Assembly (NCBI GenBank): GCA_964036195.1
Contig: OZ038459.1
Location: 1,795,206 to 1,859,205 of the forward strand
Length of the DNA: 64,000 nucleotides
Source of the DNA: Sphaerolaimus hirsutus
Lineage: Eukaryota; Nematoda; Chromadorea; Monhysterida; Sphaerolaimidae
Reading direction: 5' to 3'
The notes under the pieces are model-generated. The model made no database searches. It saw only the letters and a list, made by a program, of their open reading frames with translations, and was not told the DNA's origin. How positions within the stretch are numbered: position 1 is the first letter of the stretch; the number at the start of each line of letters is the position of its first letter. Below are positions 23,001 through 35,814 of the stretch, in pieces. A program made the position numbers and the translations under genes.

Positions 23001-23930
23001 TGAATGATTTCACAAATTGAAAGTTTTTGGCTCCAGAGGTTCATTTTCAGGGTTATGGTTATGTAGTTTTCAGGGTTATGTAGTGTCAAAACAGAGTGCA
23101 TATTTCAAATCAGTGCAATTAGAAACCCACATTGAATCATTTCACAATTTCTAATTTTTTAAGCCCTGGGCATATTTGAAATCGCTACACTCAGAAACCC
23201 ACAAATCCATCATTTTATGGTTTGAAAGTTTTTGGCCCAGGGGGTTCATTTTAGGGTTATGGTTATGTAGTGTCAAAATGAAGTGCATATTTCAAATGAG
23301 TGCAATCAGAAACCCGAAAATGCATCATTTCGCAAATTGAAAGTATTTAACCCCATGGGTCCATTTTGAGGGTTATGGTAATGTAGTGTCAAAATGGAGT
23401 GCATGTATCAAATCAGTGCAATCAGAAACCCAAATTTGAAATCAGTGCAATCAGAAACCCAAAAATGCATCATTTCACAAATTGAAAGTTTTTGGCCCCA
23501 GTGGTTCATTTTCAGGGTTATGGTAATGTAGTGTCAAAATGAAGTGCATATTTCAAATGAGTGCAATCAGAAACCCAAAAATGCATCATTTCTCAAATTG
23601 AAAGTATTTGGCCCCATGGGTTCATTAACGGGTTATGGTAATGTAGTGTCAATGGAGTGCATATATCAAATCAGTGCAATCAGAAACCTAAATTTGAAAT
23701 CAGTTCAATCAGAAACGCAAAATTGCATCATTTCACAAATTGAAAGTTTTTGGCCCCAGTGGTTCATTTTCAGGGTTATGGTAATGTAGTGTCAAAATGG
23801 AGTGCATTATATATCAAATCAGTGTAATTAGAAACCCACAATGCATCATTTCACAATTTGAAAGTTTTGGCCCCGGGGGCCTCACTTAAGGATTATGGTA
23901 ATGTTATTGTTAACTCCCATAAACTCAGCC
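20091..23930. repeat. Satellite of about 118-bp monomers with 465-bp higher-order period
   Basis: Monomers contain TGTAGTGTCAAAATGGAGTG, CAATCAGAAACCCA and GCATCATTTCACAAATTG. The variant TCAGAGACCC lies at 21301, 21766 and 22231 (465 bp apart) and again at 22957. A related variant lies at 22696 and 23421. The period is therefore 465 bp with a phase break between 22.7 and 23.0 kb. Confidence 0.92.
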
Positions 23931-24968
23931 CCTAATTTGGCAAACACCCATCAACTCAACTCCCATAAACTCGGCCTCTAATTTGTGAACTTGTGTCAAC
24001 AGCCCCTTATTTTTAAACTTCTGTCAACTCAACCCTAATTTATAAACACCCATCAACTCAACCCTGAATTGTAAACTCAGCCCCTAAAAACTCAAGTCAA
24101 CCCCCTATACATGTGCAATTGCATTCTTGGGAAGCAACTTTGCCATCTACTAACCCTGTTTGTCAAGATTGTGGATCGTGTTTGTAAAGGGCATTTGTAC
24201 TAATAAATAGTGACTGCATTGTGTGCAAAAACACACACGAATTGGGCACAATGATGCCTGTGATTGTGTGTCCTATCTTTTACATTAGGCATACCTAGCA
24301 CGCAATTCTTTCACAATTGTATATGTGTGCAATAAAATCCAAAATACCCTAAATATGTCTACCAGAGATTTTGCTTTTTTTCTTCCAAAAAATTATTTCC
24401 CACCTGTGATTTTTTTTAAATAAGAATTTTTAAGTATTAATTGAAAAAATCAAAAGTGCCATCCCTAGATGAAAACAAGTGCAATAGAAAACAGGGGGTT
24501 GCAGAGGGGGCAGATATTTGCAGGAAATGCATTTTACAAGTCTGGTTGAACAGACAGAAATTCTGGAATGTGAAGGAAATTAAACGTGTTAAATGACACT
24601 TAAGACCTCACTTTTGCATAAACAGTTTTCAAGGTTTGTTATGACAGACAGAAAAAAAGACAAAACGGGATGGGTGGAAGTACATATAGCATTTCCTACC
24701 AACACATGTTACCAGGTAAAAACATTATGTCTGCATTTTCAAATGTCTAAAAAGATGCACTTTCCAATAGCTCCACCGACATGTGTGAACCGAAAAGTTC
24801 AGGGTAATACTTATGTTGTTTTTGCAGCAAATTGTGATAGAATTTGAACTCATACATAAATACATACATATGAATTTGAAAAAAAATGAAAAAATATCTA
24901 TAAAAATTTTGACTTGCCATTCAAACTCACACACAATTCGCAAACAGACGCCAGAATTCACTATAAAA
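23931..24968. repeat. AACTCAGCCCCTAATTTG degenerate repeats, then unique DNA
   Basis: About 23900-24100 repeats CCCATAAACTCAGCCCCTAATTTG, also present at 20095-20145 on the other side of the satellite, so it brackets the array. From 24110 to 24968 no gene was recognised. Confidence 0.6.
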
Positions 24969-25494
24969 CAGGGGTCTCGAATGGGGGGGGGGTTGGGGGG
25001 GGGGTTACCCCCCCCCCAAACCGCCCAGCTATCTATCTATCCCGGAGGCCGCTCAGCTATCTATCTATCCCGGAGGCAAAATTTTGGGCTACTATCCCCT
25101 AAACCCCCCCCCAAATCGCTCAGCTATCTACCTATCTGGAGCGATTTTTCAGAAACTATACCCCAATTTTCGCTCAAAATCGCTATTTTTCATACCTATA
25201 TATAGATTTTCACCTCCAAAATCACTGGTTCATGCGTCTAACTGCCTATTTTCAGCTATTTTAAGTACTATATGCTCTTGTATACCCATTTTGAGCTGTT
25301 TTACACCTACTTTTAGCGATTTTTCTCCCTTTTCTTCCTTCTATGCCCCGAAAAAGCCTATATATCGAACCACCACAACCCCCCCCCAAACCCCCCCCAA
25401 CCCCCCCAGAAAATTTTTCAGCTATCTATCCCTCCGGAGGAGCGATTTGCTATCTATCCAACCACTCGGAGGGTCAAAATTCAAGATACCCCTG
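24969..25494. mobile_element. hAT-like MITE, CAGGGGTCTC family, TSD CTATAAAA
   Basis: Perfect 8-bp duplications CTATAAAA at 24961-24968 and 25495-25502; ends CAGGGGTCTCGAATGG and CAAGATACCCCTG. This is the youngest-looking member of the family in the window. Confidence 0.94.
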
Positions 25495-25502
25495 CTATAA
25501 AA

Positions 25503-26121
25503 TATCGCAGGACTTAGTAATAATGGAAATCACCCGCGCACATAAAACAACACAAAAATAACTGAGGTAAAAATAATTAGCTTGTAATAATCATCTTGTT
25601 TTTAGGGCCTCAAAAATAATTGTAAAATATGATTAGCTCTTGGGCGTTTCCACGGATAAATCTGGGAACAAGTTTCAACAGTAAATACCATAACTTGGTA
25701 ATCTGTCAACATATCTGTCATTTGGGGGGGGGGTTGTAAACTGGTGGCACATTTAAATGAGAAATCAGGTACCTCATTTTTCATAACAATCTCACAGCGA
25801 AACGTGCAGCCCAATATGGCTGCCATTTGTTGTGGGGGTGCCCACAACATTTGCCTACATAAATGCCAAGTGGCACCCCATGGCACCCCCCTGTTCTGCT
25901 GCTACAGATAAATGAAAAAATTTTGCCAATTTTTTCCTGGAAAATATAAATGAGAATTTTCAAAAAACCACACAAAATATGGCTGCGGTAAAGTGTGCAG
26001 CCTTTTTTTGGTGTGCTGACAACACAAGTGATGAATACACTTGTGTTGGTGCTTTTTCAAAAAATAAAAATTCCTTGTGGCTTGCCCAAAGCCATCGTTT
26101 GACCCACTTGTAAGTAGGGGG
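25503..26121. other. No recognisable gene
   Basis: Contains TGGCACCCC pieces near 25860-25890 like the array at 17.9 kb. Open frames here are short and lack splice context. Confidence 0.4.
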
Positions 26122-26834
26122 TAGGGTTGGGACGATATGACTTTTCGATATCGATATTCGATATTCCATATTTTTTTCTGAAACTCGATATTCGATATCG
26201 ATACGATATGGACCCTCGATATTCGATATCGATATTCGATATGAAAATATGCTCGATATTCGATATCGATATTTCGATATTTTCGATATTTCGATATTTT
26301 GTCTTTCGTAAAGCAAGGCATATCTTGAGTGGGATATTGTATTTCCATTTGGTCACAAACATGTTTAATCATATTTATTCTTACTGAAGAGTAGATTGTA
26401 CAAATTTACATAAAATTAACATAAAATCACCCCACAACCTAAAATTTGATGGATGTGGTAAAGAAAATGCACTATGGCGCCAGCACCATGGCAAATACTC
26501 TGACGTGGACATTTGTGAGTGCATTTGCACAATATTAGAGGTGGTTGCAACTGCTAAATGGAAATATATGTCATCTGACGACAACGTGCACACATGAGCA
26601 CAGAATTTTTGAAAATTGCCTTAAAAATCACGTTCTAAAAGTGCAATTCCTGGCATTTTTTAAGTGAGGCCATGGAAGGGAAGAATATCGAAAAATATCG
26701 AAAAAATGCTCGATATTCGATATCGATATTCGATATTTTTTCAAAATTTTCGATATCGATATTCGATATTCGATATGAAAAAATAGTCGATATCCGATAT
26801 TCGATATTCGATACGATATATCGCCCCAACCCTA
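26122..26834. mobile_element. hAT-like MITE with CGATAT units, TSD GTAGGGGG
   Basis: Ends TAGGGTTGGGACGATAT and ATATCGCCCCAACCCTA; GTAGGGGG at 26114-26121 and 26835-26842. Each arm is built of TTCGATATCGATATTCGATA units, around a unique centre of about 350 bp (26310-26680). Isoleucine/serine/arginine-rich frames here are not genes. Confidence 0.93.
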
Positions 26835-26842
26835 GTAGGGGG

Positions 26843-28012
26843 TATATTTTGACCCCCAGCCCACTCCCCCACACAAAAATTACCCCCAATATACAGACAT
26901 GTGCCACAAAGCCATGTCAACAATGATTTTAAACTTTGTGATTACCTAAATTGTGGTTGTAATAAAAAAACTGTGATTTTTGATTTTCTGGACATGACCT
27001 CTTTATTTGTCTGGGCCAGTCACACTAGATACAGGGCACATTGCCCATCGGCCCCTATAGGTTTTTATCAGATAATTAGTGCCCACATTGAATGGGCACA
27101 AGTATTGTGTGATTTGCATCATGACACTGCAGGCGCTGGACGCGCTGTCACGTGAGTGCCCTCTTTACACGGGGCTGTTTTTATCATTTGCTATAAAAAA
27201 TACATAAGTGCAAAAACGGCCCAGGAGCAGCCATATGTTGCCCCTGACACTGAGCGAGCCAATTCTGGCCCCCATGTGCTCCATAAATAGCTTGGGATAG
27301 TGGATTGTCCACTTTTTCTAACCTATGTTTTTCTCCAAAAAATTTTTTTATTTGATCAACAATGCCATCATCATGTGGGGCTTCTGGGGTTTCTGAGGGG
27401 GTAGAAAAGTTGCACGTACTTACACTCTACCAATGTCAAAAAACTTTTTTGTCTAATGTCTAGAAAAAAACTTATTAAAAATATAAATTTCATCGGGAAC
27501 AAAAAATTTGTATGGAATTCTCATTTATATTTTCCAGAATAAAATGATTAAAAAATTATTTTCTGCACCAAGGGTGGCCTGAGGGGGGTGCCCCATATGG
27601 TATATATAGTGAACACTTGGGGTCACCCTCACACAAGATGACAGCCAGACAGCTTGCATGTGGGATCTGTAAAATACAATAAAGTGATTTTCTCATTTAT
27701 ATTTTCCACCAGTTTAACATATTGAATTACATTTATCTGTACTATCAAATATCGTTCATATTTGATATTCAAAATACTGAAATAAATATATTGATCATAT
27801 TTCAATCGTGCTTCCCCTTTAAGAGTTCGAAAAACATTTATTTACACGGTATTATGGACAGCTTCCAAAGCACTGATGTGTGCAAACTGAAGAGAAACTG
27901 TTTTTGTTTGCTGTCTGTATCTGGGGACGATTACCATACACCTGAAGCATAAACATTTATAGAGTGATGTCTGGATAGCGCTTACTACAAGATGACCCAA
28001 ACACATAATTGA
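26843..28012. other. No recognisable gene
   Basis: AT-rich sequence with a few short open frames and no consistent splice pattern. It may be part of a larger unrecognised element. Confidence 0.4.
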
Positions 28013-28572
28013 GGCGTCTAATTCTAAAAGTCGACAAGTCCAAATCGCGTAAAGTGAGTAAATCGCATTTTAAGCTTCAAACCCAATCCCAAGCCCGTGG
28101 TGCGTGTCCAATTTGGCTCTCTCATGCTTTCCATTAAGTTCCATATGTTGACAATAAAGTCAGCCCGTAATCTCAACGTATATGTGAAAAATGGGGTGTC
28201 TATAAAATTCCATTCGGTCAGAGCAAAACTGTTTTTGGGAGAGAAATGGACTTGTCGCCTTCTTGTACGCGAGAACATTTTTGTTCCCGCCCGCGTTGGT
28301 CCTGTCTTATGGAAATTGTATGGACTTGTCAACTTTTAGCAATCGGTGCCCATAGGTGACTTGTCACATTTCTTGCGTTTTTCCCCATAAAAAAGTATAC
28401 GGAGGATGGACTTGTCGACTTTTAGCCCAAAACTCAGTGGACTTGTCGACTTCTTGCCCAATTTTTTTTGCATTTTTCCCAAAAAATGTCAAATTTGGCA
28501 CTATGCCATACGGGCATGTGAGGTCAAAACAAATATGGAAAATGATGAAAAATGTGTGGAAGTAGCCCCAGA

Positions 28573-29495
28573 TAGGGTTAGCAGTTGATTTTTTTAAACA
28601 GATTTATACAATCTGATTTTTTTTAATCAAAGGGTGGAAACTTGGATTTTAATTACAAAAATCAAAAGGCAAAATTTCTGGTAGACTTGCACTAGGTATT
28701 TTGCATTTTTTTGCGCGCAAGGGCGCAATTTCTCATACATGTTACCATTTGTGGTGTTTTCATGGGTTTTGGGGCATTTTTAGTGTAAAATCTTCCGTTT
28801 ATTCATGTTACCATGTAATAATAAGCCATGATATGCTAGTGTAGTATATAATATCAAACCAATGTGCTCCCACATACTTCTACAGTGTGTAACATCACTC
28901 TCAATGTATTAGCCTTCTCTTACAACCTTATTTAAGCACTATTCCATGCTGAACTTCACTTGAATGTTTGACAAATGGCAATATACGTGATAAGTCAACG
29001 TAAAATGGATGTTTTTGAAAGAAATCACTGCTTATAATGCTATTCCATGACTCCACAGTCATGATATGACCACAATAGACATAACAATACATTGTCTGAC
29101 ACTTTACATATATTTTTTCTCTATGGCCCCACACACGCTAGTTGACGCCAAAATTAGCATCAACTCAGAGTCAACTGGTCAAAAATTCAATTGACTCTGA
29201 GCCATTTACAATATGTATCCAAAAAATCCCCTTCTTTCATTCTACATCAATCGACATCTCAATATTTCTTAATCAACACAGGTAAAAAATTAAAAATAGT
29301 TATACTTAAAACAGTTGACTCTGAGTTGACTCAATCGACTTCTAAAAAGTAGCGTCAACCACCGTGTGGAGCGCCTATACCCCCATTTTGGGCGATTTTA
29401 AAAAAAAATCTGATTTTAATTTAAAAAAATCAATTAAAAAAAAAAAATTTTTTTAAAATCAAGGCATTTAAAAAAGAAGATTTTTTCCAACCCTA
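28573..29495. mobile_element. hAT-like MITE nested in the 28013 element, TSD GCCCCAGA
   Basis: Ends TAGGGTTAGCAG and TTTTCCAACCCTA with GCCCCAGA at 28565-28572 and 29496-29503. Arms have mirrored AAAAAATCTGATTTT stretches. Its centre (GCACTAGGTATTTTGC and TGCGCGCAAG) resembles the 9831 family. It is itself hit by 29124-29376. Confidence 0.92.
29124..29376. mobile_element. Palindromic MITE, CACACACGCTAGTTGACG
   Basis: GGCCCCACACACGCTAGTTG pairs with the diverged right end AGCGTCAACCACCGTGTGG. The internal AACTCAGAGTCAACTG is mirrored at 29310-29330. It is the third level of nesting at this site. Confidence 0.7.
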
Positions 29496-29632
29496 GCCCC
29501 AGATGACGTTTTCGGGCCTAACTCGAAATTTTCATATTTTGGACTTGTCGACTTTTAGAATTGGACGCCACAATTGTTTTTGCTATAAAAATTGCACCTG
29601 TGAGAAGATGCCATAATTGGATAATAAAAAAA

Positions 29633-29994
29633 TACCGTATTACCTCACCCCCTCAAAATAAGTTGGTGAAACAATAAACCCCCTTCGAAATACACTTCCG
29701 GAATGATGTACATCAGGTATGCAATGTACATGACGTATTTATTACTGCGAATTTGCATTGCAGCTACACATAGACTGGTTTGTGTAACTATCTACGTTTT
29801 TATGTCCAACAAATACATCCCGTTTGGACACATTTATTACCTGTTTTGGGTACGCAAATGCCTCCTATTTACTAAGATCCTTACGAACATTTCTGACGAA
29901 AATAAATTTCCACCTCGAAAAAGCCCCCCCCCCCCCTTCAAATTTTGCTGGCGAAATAAGAAACCCTATGGGGGCATTACGAGGTAGTACGGTA
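29633..29994. mobile_element. TA-flanked CCGTA MITE
   Basis: TACCGTATTACCTCACCCCC at the left pairs with GGCATTACGAGGTAGTACGG at the right inside TA; a polyC block is present near 29925. Confidence 0.75.
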
Positions 29995-31353
29995 AATAAT
30001 CGCATAAAATGACATAAATAACAATTTGAGCCCTGAGTTCCCCAAGCCAAGCTAAAGTGGATTCATACGCTGAATTTAAGTAGAACAGGACAAAATGAAT
30101 TTTGGCAAAATTTGCAATATTTATTAAAACCCGAGTGATTGTAAATGTACCACTCAAGTACACCTTCAAATAAAAGTTTTCGCAGCTAACAGCTCACACA
30201 AAACAGAAAGGAAACACCTTCAAACACGCGCAGTATGACAGAAACAAAAACACAACTTGCCAGAATTTGAAATCGTCCCCTGGCTAATAAATCGACCAAA
30301 AACGACGACTACAAACCGCCCATCCTTGACATTCGCACAGCGAACGTTTCCCACGTTGAATGATTTAAACTGCCCCCTGCGAAAGTACAGCGGAGATTAG
30401 AAGAGCGGAAAACAGCGATAAACGGAGGCCATAAGGTCAAAATTGCGGCACACCTGACCGAAGAAAAACAGTCGTTCAAAATGTCCGGAATGTGTCCGAC
30501 TGTTTAAATACATCGTTCTATGCCAGTTGCTTAGGGTAAAAGAAGGCTTTTAGTTTTTGAGTTTATAACCTGTCTTGAATTTTTCCGTTTATCGTTAATT
30601 TGGTGAAGTTACTCCTTTTTGGAACTTGAAATTTGTTCAATCAGAAGTTTGAATTACGGAATTTGGACGAATGTGTACTTAACCACGAGAAAACCGGAGT
30701 TACCACTTATGTTAAGTTGGCAGCGAGCCAAAAACATCGAAATCTCTACCAATATGAATAAAATTAGTTATAAATAAGTATATAACGTGTAGATAGACGA
30801 AAAACGATAATAAAGGCGAAAATTGGCGATATGGAGCAAATTTTGTCGTTTTATACATAATTTTGAGCACTCACTCTCGTTCGTAAAATACGCAACTGGT
30901 TACTTGAACGTGGGCCAACTACACATTTATGACCCGATCCAAGAAAAATAAACAAATCGGATTAACATACGCATTGCTGAAAAATATTCTTTGTCGCTTT
31001 CCACTTCCGCAATGCACGCCCGTTTATTTCAACCGAGTTTCAAACGTGTGGAACGTTAGAAAAGTGTGTTTTTCACCTACGTGCCTACAATAAAATAAAC
31101 ACAGACAGACGGATTAATTACGTTTTTTGCAACACTCAACCAAATAATTCTGGAAAATATTTCAATGTTGAAAATTTGAAAATATTTGATGATCGGCATC
31201 CAAACCCATACAATAGTGCCACTTTCGTATGTGGAGAAGTGTCATTGTACGTAAAAAATACGTTGTAAATCTAGTGGCAAGTAAACTTTTCATTGAAAAT
31301 ATTTCTCACCTACAACTGTTTCCGGCCTACCAAACTAAACTTTACATTCCAAA
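29995..31353. other. No gene recognised; segment shared with 59.35-59.64 kb
   Basis: About 30660-30960 resembles 59350-59640 in the same orientation, best over CACTCTCGTTCGTAAAA and CGTGGGCCAACT. At 59 kb the segment ends about 100 bp before a predicted start codon. Here no exon follows. Confidence 0.5.
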
Positions 31354-31807
31354 TACGGTATTTATTCTATTAGAGCGGCATACTTCCAATAGAAGGGCAC
31401 CTCAAATAGAATCAAATCAAATCTGTGTCTTTTTTCACTTACGAAAAAATAGAACGGGAGCATCGAATACAACGGCGGGTAGAAATTATTTTGGCAAAGT
31501 GCCAAACCACAGAAATATGCCAAAAAATGAATGGTAAGAATTGTCAAAGTGTTAAAAACTACCATTGAGAAATGTTTTGTTTTCATATTTTGTTTTGTTT
31601 CATGTTAAAATGTCGCTCAACCTTCACTGAAAGGTAAACGTAAAATCGAAAAATAATGTCCTAATAAAAATAGTGTGAAAATTTTTTGTGAAAAATTGGC
31701 GAAAGTATAGAACGACTTCAATAGCAATGCAGCTCCAATAGAAGAGCCCGTGTAAGAGTTGACGAAAAAATAGAGCGGCGCTCTTTTTATTGGAAGAAAT
31801 ACGGTAT
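31354..31807. mobile_element. CCGTATTT-ended MITE with TTCCAATAGAAG motifs
   Basis: Left ACGGTATTTATTCTATTAG and right TTGGAAGAAATACGGTA form a loose inverted repeat. TTCCAATAGAAGGGC recurs in mirrored form near 31728 (AGCTCCAATAGAAGAGCC). Confidence 0.6.
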
Positions 31808-32887
31808 TTCAAAATTCCCTCAAACTTTTATATTCCCTCAAAATCTAATCCAAATTTTTCCTTCATGCAAATTTCACGCGTTTGTGCAGCACAGACAAAC
31901 AAGTAGCTTCCATAATCGCGTTACGCCAGTATACAAACACAGCTATTTATCTATATACTGATCGGACTACACGCTATACACTGGATATTACCGTATTTTG
32001 ATGAATAAAGTCACGTGAAAAATTATATACCCAATTCACCCTCAGATGGGGCAATGTCAAAAGTAATAAAAAATTCACTTTAAATTCAGATGGGATATGG
32101 TAGATTCCACTCAGAAGTGTGCATTATACATTCGACTGGCGGCTTGAATCTACTCTTCCACATATTCATTCTCGTGTGTGCGTATTTGCCCGCGGCAGCG
32201 GGCGTTAGCGGTGGAATGGCGCTGGCAATGTGACGCCATTTTTTAAGGCGCCATTTTGTCTTTGGCAGCACTTGCACACATTTTTGTCTGTTTACATGCC
32301 TCCTTTCTCATTTCAGTGATTGTGCCAATGGTGATTTCTCCTTTTTAAAAGCGCCAAAGGCGCAATTGCGGCGTTCCAAAAAATGGCGCCAGACGCCATT
32401 AAAAAGGCGCGCTGGGCGCCACGTAATAACTCCGCCAATGCCAATGGCGCCATCGCTTAGCACCAATGGTCTCCCAAAATGGCGCCAGCGTCGTGGCAGG
32501 CGCCATTCCATCGCCAGCGTCGTGGCAGGCGCCATTCCATCGCCAGCGTCGTGGCAGGCGCCATTCCATCGCCAGCGCCATTTGTACAGGGTTGCATGCA
32601 TCATGTTATGCGCCCAGCTCGGTTATATTGCCATCATTCATGCCATCATATTGGAGCATATGCGTTTGATACACCATAGTCCCTCCCTCTATAGCTCACA
32701 TCAGTTTGTGGTGCTGCTCACATCAGTTTACTGCCAGTAAACTAGCATTTTAGTCAACTCATAAAAAAATTTGAATGGCATTTGAATTTACTGGATTTGA
32801 TTATGCTGACGATGACGTCCTGATGAAGTGTTTCCTTCAGAAAAATGCACAGCATGCTATCCGCGAGGTATAGGTTAAAAAAATAGG
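31808..32887. repeat. TGGCGCC-type repeat with a 29-bp tandem triplication
   Basis: Around 32160-32600, GGCGCCATT/AATGGCGCC units mark an old TAGTGATGG-family element. At 32486-32572 a 29-bp unit (GCCAGCGTCGTGGCAGGCG then CCATTCCATC) is repeated three times. The remainder shows nothing recognisable. Confidence 0.65.
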
Positions 32888-33332
32888 TACCGTATTGCCT
32901 CGAAATACCCCCCGGGGGGTGATTGTTTCAGAGTGAGAATTTTGAGGGCGGTTAAACGAGGGGGGTATTTCGAGGGGGGGGCTTATTATTTCGCCAGAAG
33001 TTTTTTGAAATTATAGTACTAAATTGTCGTCTGTAACGTACGCAGAAGTAGAAAAATGCAACAATAACCACTATATATAAGAGTCTGTTGACCTATATAA
33101 GAATGTAGCACTGTTCTAACGTAACAATTCATTGTTTTTAACATGTGTTTTGCATGGCCCGAATCACAAACCGCAGTTTTGTCATGTACGTTCTCTGTAA
33201 ACTCAATTTGGGTGAGGTATTTCGAGGGGAGGGGGGGGGGCTAATAAATTCATAGTGGTCATTTTTTTTTTTGGGGGGGGGTATTTCGAGGGGGGGGTAT
33301 TTCGAGGGGGGGTATTTCGAGAAAATACGGTA
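32888..33332. mobile_element. TA-flanked CCGTATT MITE (CCTCGAAATACCCCCC)
   Basis: TACCGTATTGCCTCGAAATA at the left and TATTTCGAGAAAATACGGTA at the right. The interior includes GCACTGTTCTAACGTAACA and TGTACGTTCTCTGTAAACTC, shared with 35376, 54625, 57970 and 62583. A short TATTTCGAGGGGGG triplication lies near 33280-33318. Confidence 0.88.
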
Positions 33333-34122
33333 TATGGTTTTTTCCTTTCTGAATCACAGAAATAAAGCTAAAACGACACGGATCTGCCCGTGGAATTGAG
33401 TTTCGATGTGTACTTGGCAAGTCAATTTCCTTTACCACACATCTCATGGTAATTTTACTTGAGCATCATTTTCTATGCCTCAGAGCGGGGCTGCAGCTAG
33501 CATAGGGTGATTTTGAGAATCTATAATTAATAATATAGTAATGTTATTTAATAATATTATATTACTATAATATTATTAATAAATCCTAGAAAATCTCTTT
33601 AGATAAAAATCAAATTATTAAACTATAAAAAATTATATCTACCTAATTATAAACTCAAAGATGGGATTGATATAAATAAGTATAATTCAGATTTTTTCTG
33701 ATATTTTTAAATCTCAGAAGATCTCTCAAAAAGTATATATAATTAAAGTATTCTGGAAAAATATAAATATAGAAAAACCTTATATTTTGACATTTTCTGT
33801 AATTTTCTGTAAACTTTTTCCAGATATCTTGACAATGCTACCTGAAGCACCGCGGTCCATATTTTACATGCAGGTGCTTTGAGTGATTGACACAGCGTGC
33901 GCAGTAGTTAAATAAATTATATCTGAATCGATCCATATTCATCCGTTTTTGTTTTCACAAAACCTGTCCTCTTTTAAGTGACATGCAATAACTTGAGTTT
34001 GACAATTACCTCACATGCGTTTTTGCATTGCGCTGTTGTTTTTTAATAGCTTTTTTTCAATTAGTCCCATTATTAATTGCACTGATTGAAGTGAAGTTCC
34101 ATTTAAGTACAAGTCAATGAGT
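33333..34122. other. No gene; AT-rich palindromic patch
   Basis: At 33530-33585 TAATAATATTATATTAC can fold on itself. Nothing else recognised. Confidence 0.4.
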
Positions 34123-34569
34123 TACCGTATTACCTCTAATATAAGGTATACCTTATATTGTTTTCGTCAGATTTTTAGAGCCAAAAGTTATACCTTGTAT
34201 TAGAGGGTACCTTATATTAGAGGGTACTTTCAATTTTTTTTGCCAGATTTTCGTCTGGTAAACAATTCAAAGTTCCTCTTCGAGTGAATAGTGCCGCCGT
34301 AAACTGACACACTTTTCAGCGGCGGAACTCGATGAAGAGTCATCGCAGTGCTCTTCAGCACCATTTTCATCATTTTCCGCCATGTTTGCAACTATTTGTA
34401 TTATTTTGCGTGTTTTGGCACGCAGCCAGCTGTGCCTTATTAAAGGTATGCCTTATATTAGAGGGTACCTTATATTTATTTCGACGCATTCAAAATAGCC
34501 AAAAGTTATACCTTATATTAGAGGGTACCTTATATTAGAGGGATGCCTTATATTGGAGGTAATACGGTA
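34123..34569. mobile_element. TA-flanked CCGTATTACCTC MITE with TTATATTAGAGGGTACC units
   Basis: TACCGTATTACCTCTAATAT pairs with ATATTGGAGGTAATACGGTA. ATACCTTATATTAGAGGGTA repeats several times beside both ends. Confidence 0.88.
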
Positions 34570-35375
34570 AATATCTGGGCGCAGCTGATATACTTTAATA
34601 CATTTCAGCGCTTCCGTGTTGCAACCTTTGCTCATAAGTGATTTAATGAGCACCATAGTGTCAGACTTTTTGAATCACACAAAACATTGTTCCCAAATCC
34701 CTCACATGGGGGTGTTATTCAAGCTGAGAACTATTGATCAAATAAGAAGGGTATTTATGCACTGCACTGCGCTCTTATACACGACTACGCCTTTATAAAA
34801 CTAGCGCTGTGGCACTGTGCGCAGGGTTGCGAATTTCAAAACTTTCGGGTTCGGGTATCGGGTCCAAAAAAGTTCAGGTCGGGTATCGATTCCAAAAATT
34901 AATCGGGTTCGGGTTCGGTTAGTAGAGTCGGGTTCAGTTATCGGGTTTCGGTTCCACAAAATGTGCGGGTACCGGGTTCGGGTCGGGTTCCCAACACAAA
35001 GTGCCTCTACTGAACACTTGATGCATGCTGCATAATGTACATGCATGCATGCATCAAAGCTGGTGTGAGAGCATGTCCAGATATGGCAAACAACTTGGAA
35101 TTTAATGGATGCATGCACTTGCATGGAGAGAGTTCGTGCTGGCTTATATCACTCAGATCAGTACGTAAATAAGTTGTATTGGATACGTTCACTCAAGTGT
35201 ACGTTCTAAGTGGGTGTAGCTAAATTATGCATGGCATTTTGGCGTCTTCAAAGTTAACAGAATATTCTGCTAAACAGATTAGTTGCAATAAATATTTACA
35301 TGTTCTTGCAGACATATTTACCTAATATTGTATTGTAAATATTATGTGATGTCAATTTACATCGTTTTTTATATA
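34570..35375. repeat. Old CAGGGTTG element with GGGTTCGGGT units, then unique DNA
   Basis: From CAGGGTTGCGAATTTC at 34823 to GGTTCCCAAC near 34995, GGTTCGGGTATCGGG units form a short element without a surviving duplication. ATGCATGCATGCATC lies near 35040. No gene. Confidence 0.5.
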
Positions 35376-35814
35376 TACCGTATTTCCTCGAAATACCCCC
35401 CCCCCTCGTTTGACCCCCCCCCCCTCTCGAGACCACTATGAAACAATCACCCCCCCTCGAAATACCCCCCCCAAATTGAGTGTAAAGGGAACGTACATGA
35501 CAATAACTGTAGTTTGTGTTCGGTGTACTGCAGAACACACGTTAAAACAATGTCGGTGTCACGTTAGAACAGTGTACATACCATCTACATACTAATATTA
35601 GTCTACAGAACCTTATAAATGGCGGTTTTTGTTGCATTTTTCGACGTCTGCGTACGTTTCAGACGGCTATTTCGTACTTGGTTTTCAAAATTTTTATTGT
35701 GAAATAATAACCCCCCCCCTCGAAATACCCCCCCCCCCCCTCGTTTGACCCCCCCCACTCTCGGACCACTATGAAACAATCACCCCCCGGGGGGTATTTC
35801 GAGGAAATACGGTA
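35376..35814. mobile_element. TA-flanked CCGTATTTCCTCG MITE, young copy
   Basis: Exact terminal pairing (CCGTATTTCCTCGAAATACC / complement). The segment from TGTAAAGGGAACGTACATG to the ACTAATATTAGTCTACAG block is nearly identical to the complement of 62583-62984, including an open frame that translates the same in both. Confidence 0.92.

Larger units (their letters stand above)
28013..29569. mobile_element. Inverted-repeat element with GGACTTGTCGACTTTTAG units
   Basis: A terminal repeat of about 30 bp, GGCGTCTAATTCTAAAAGTC at the left, has its complement at the right (GACTTTTAGAATTGGACGCC). The motif ACTTGTCGACTTTTAG recurs inside (near 28325, 28405, 28440). It is interrupted by the insertion at 28573-29495. 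Flanks ATAATTGA/ACAATTGT agree at six of eight. Confidence 0.75.

Noticed and set aside
20091..23930. CRISPR array
   Set aside because: The repeats are about 118 bp monomers without short unique spacers, in a eukaryotic setting; this is a satellite.
20161..24060. Telomere-like GGGTTA pieces
   Set aside because: AGGGTTATGG is part of the satellite monomer, not a short tandem telomeric repeat.
25902..26372. 156-codon frame rich in Ile, Ser, Arg and Tyr
   Set aside because: It lies within the CGATAT arms of the hAT-like element at 26122-26834 and has no splice context.
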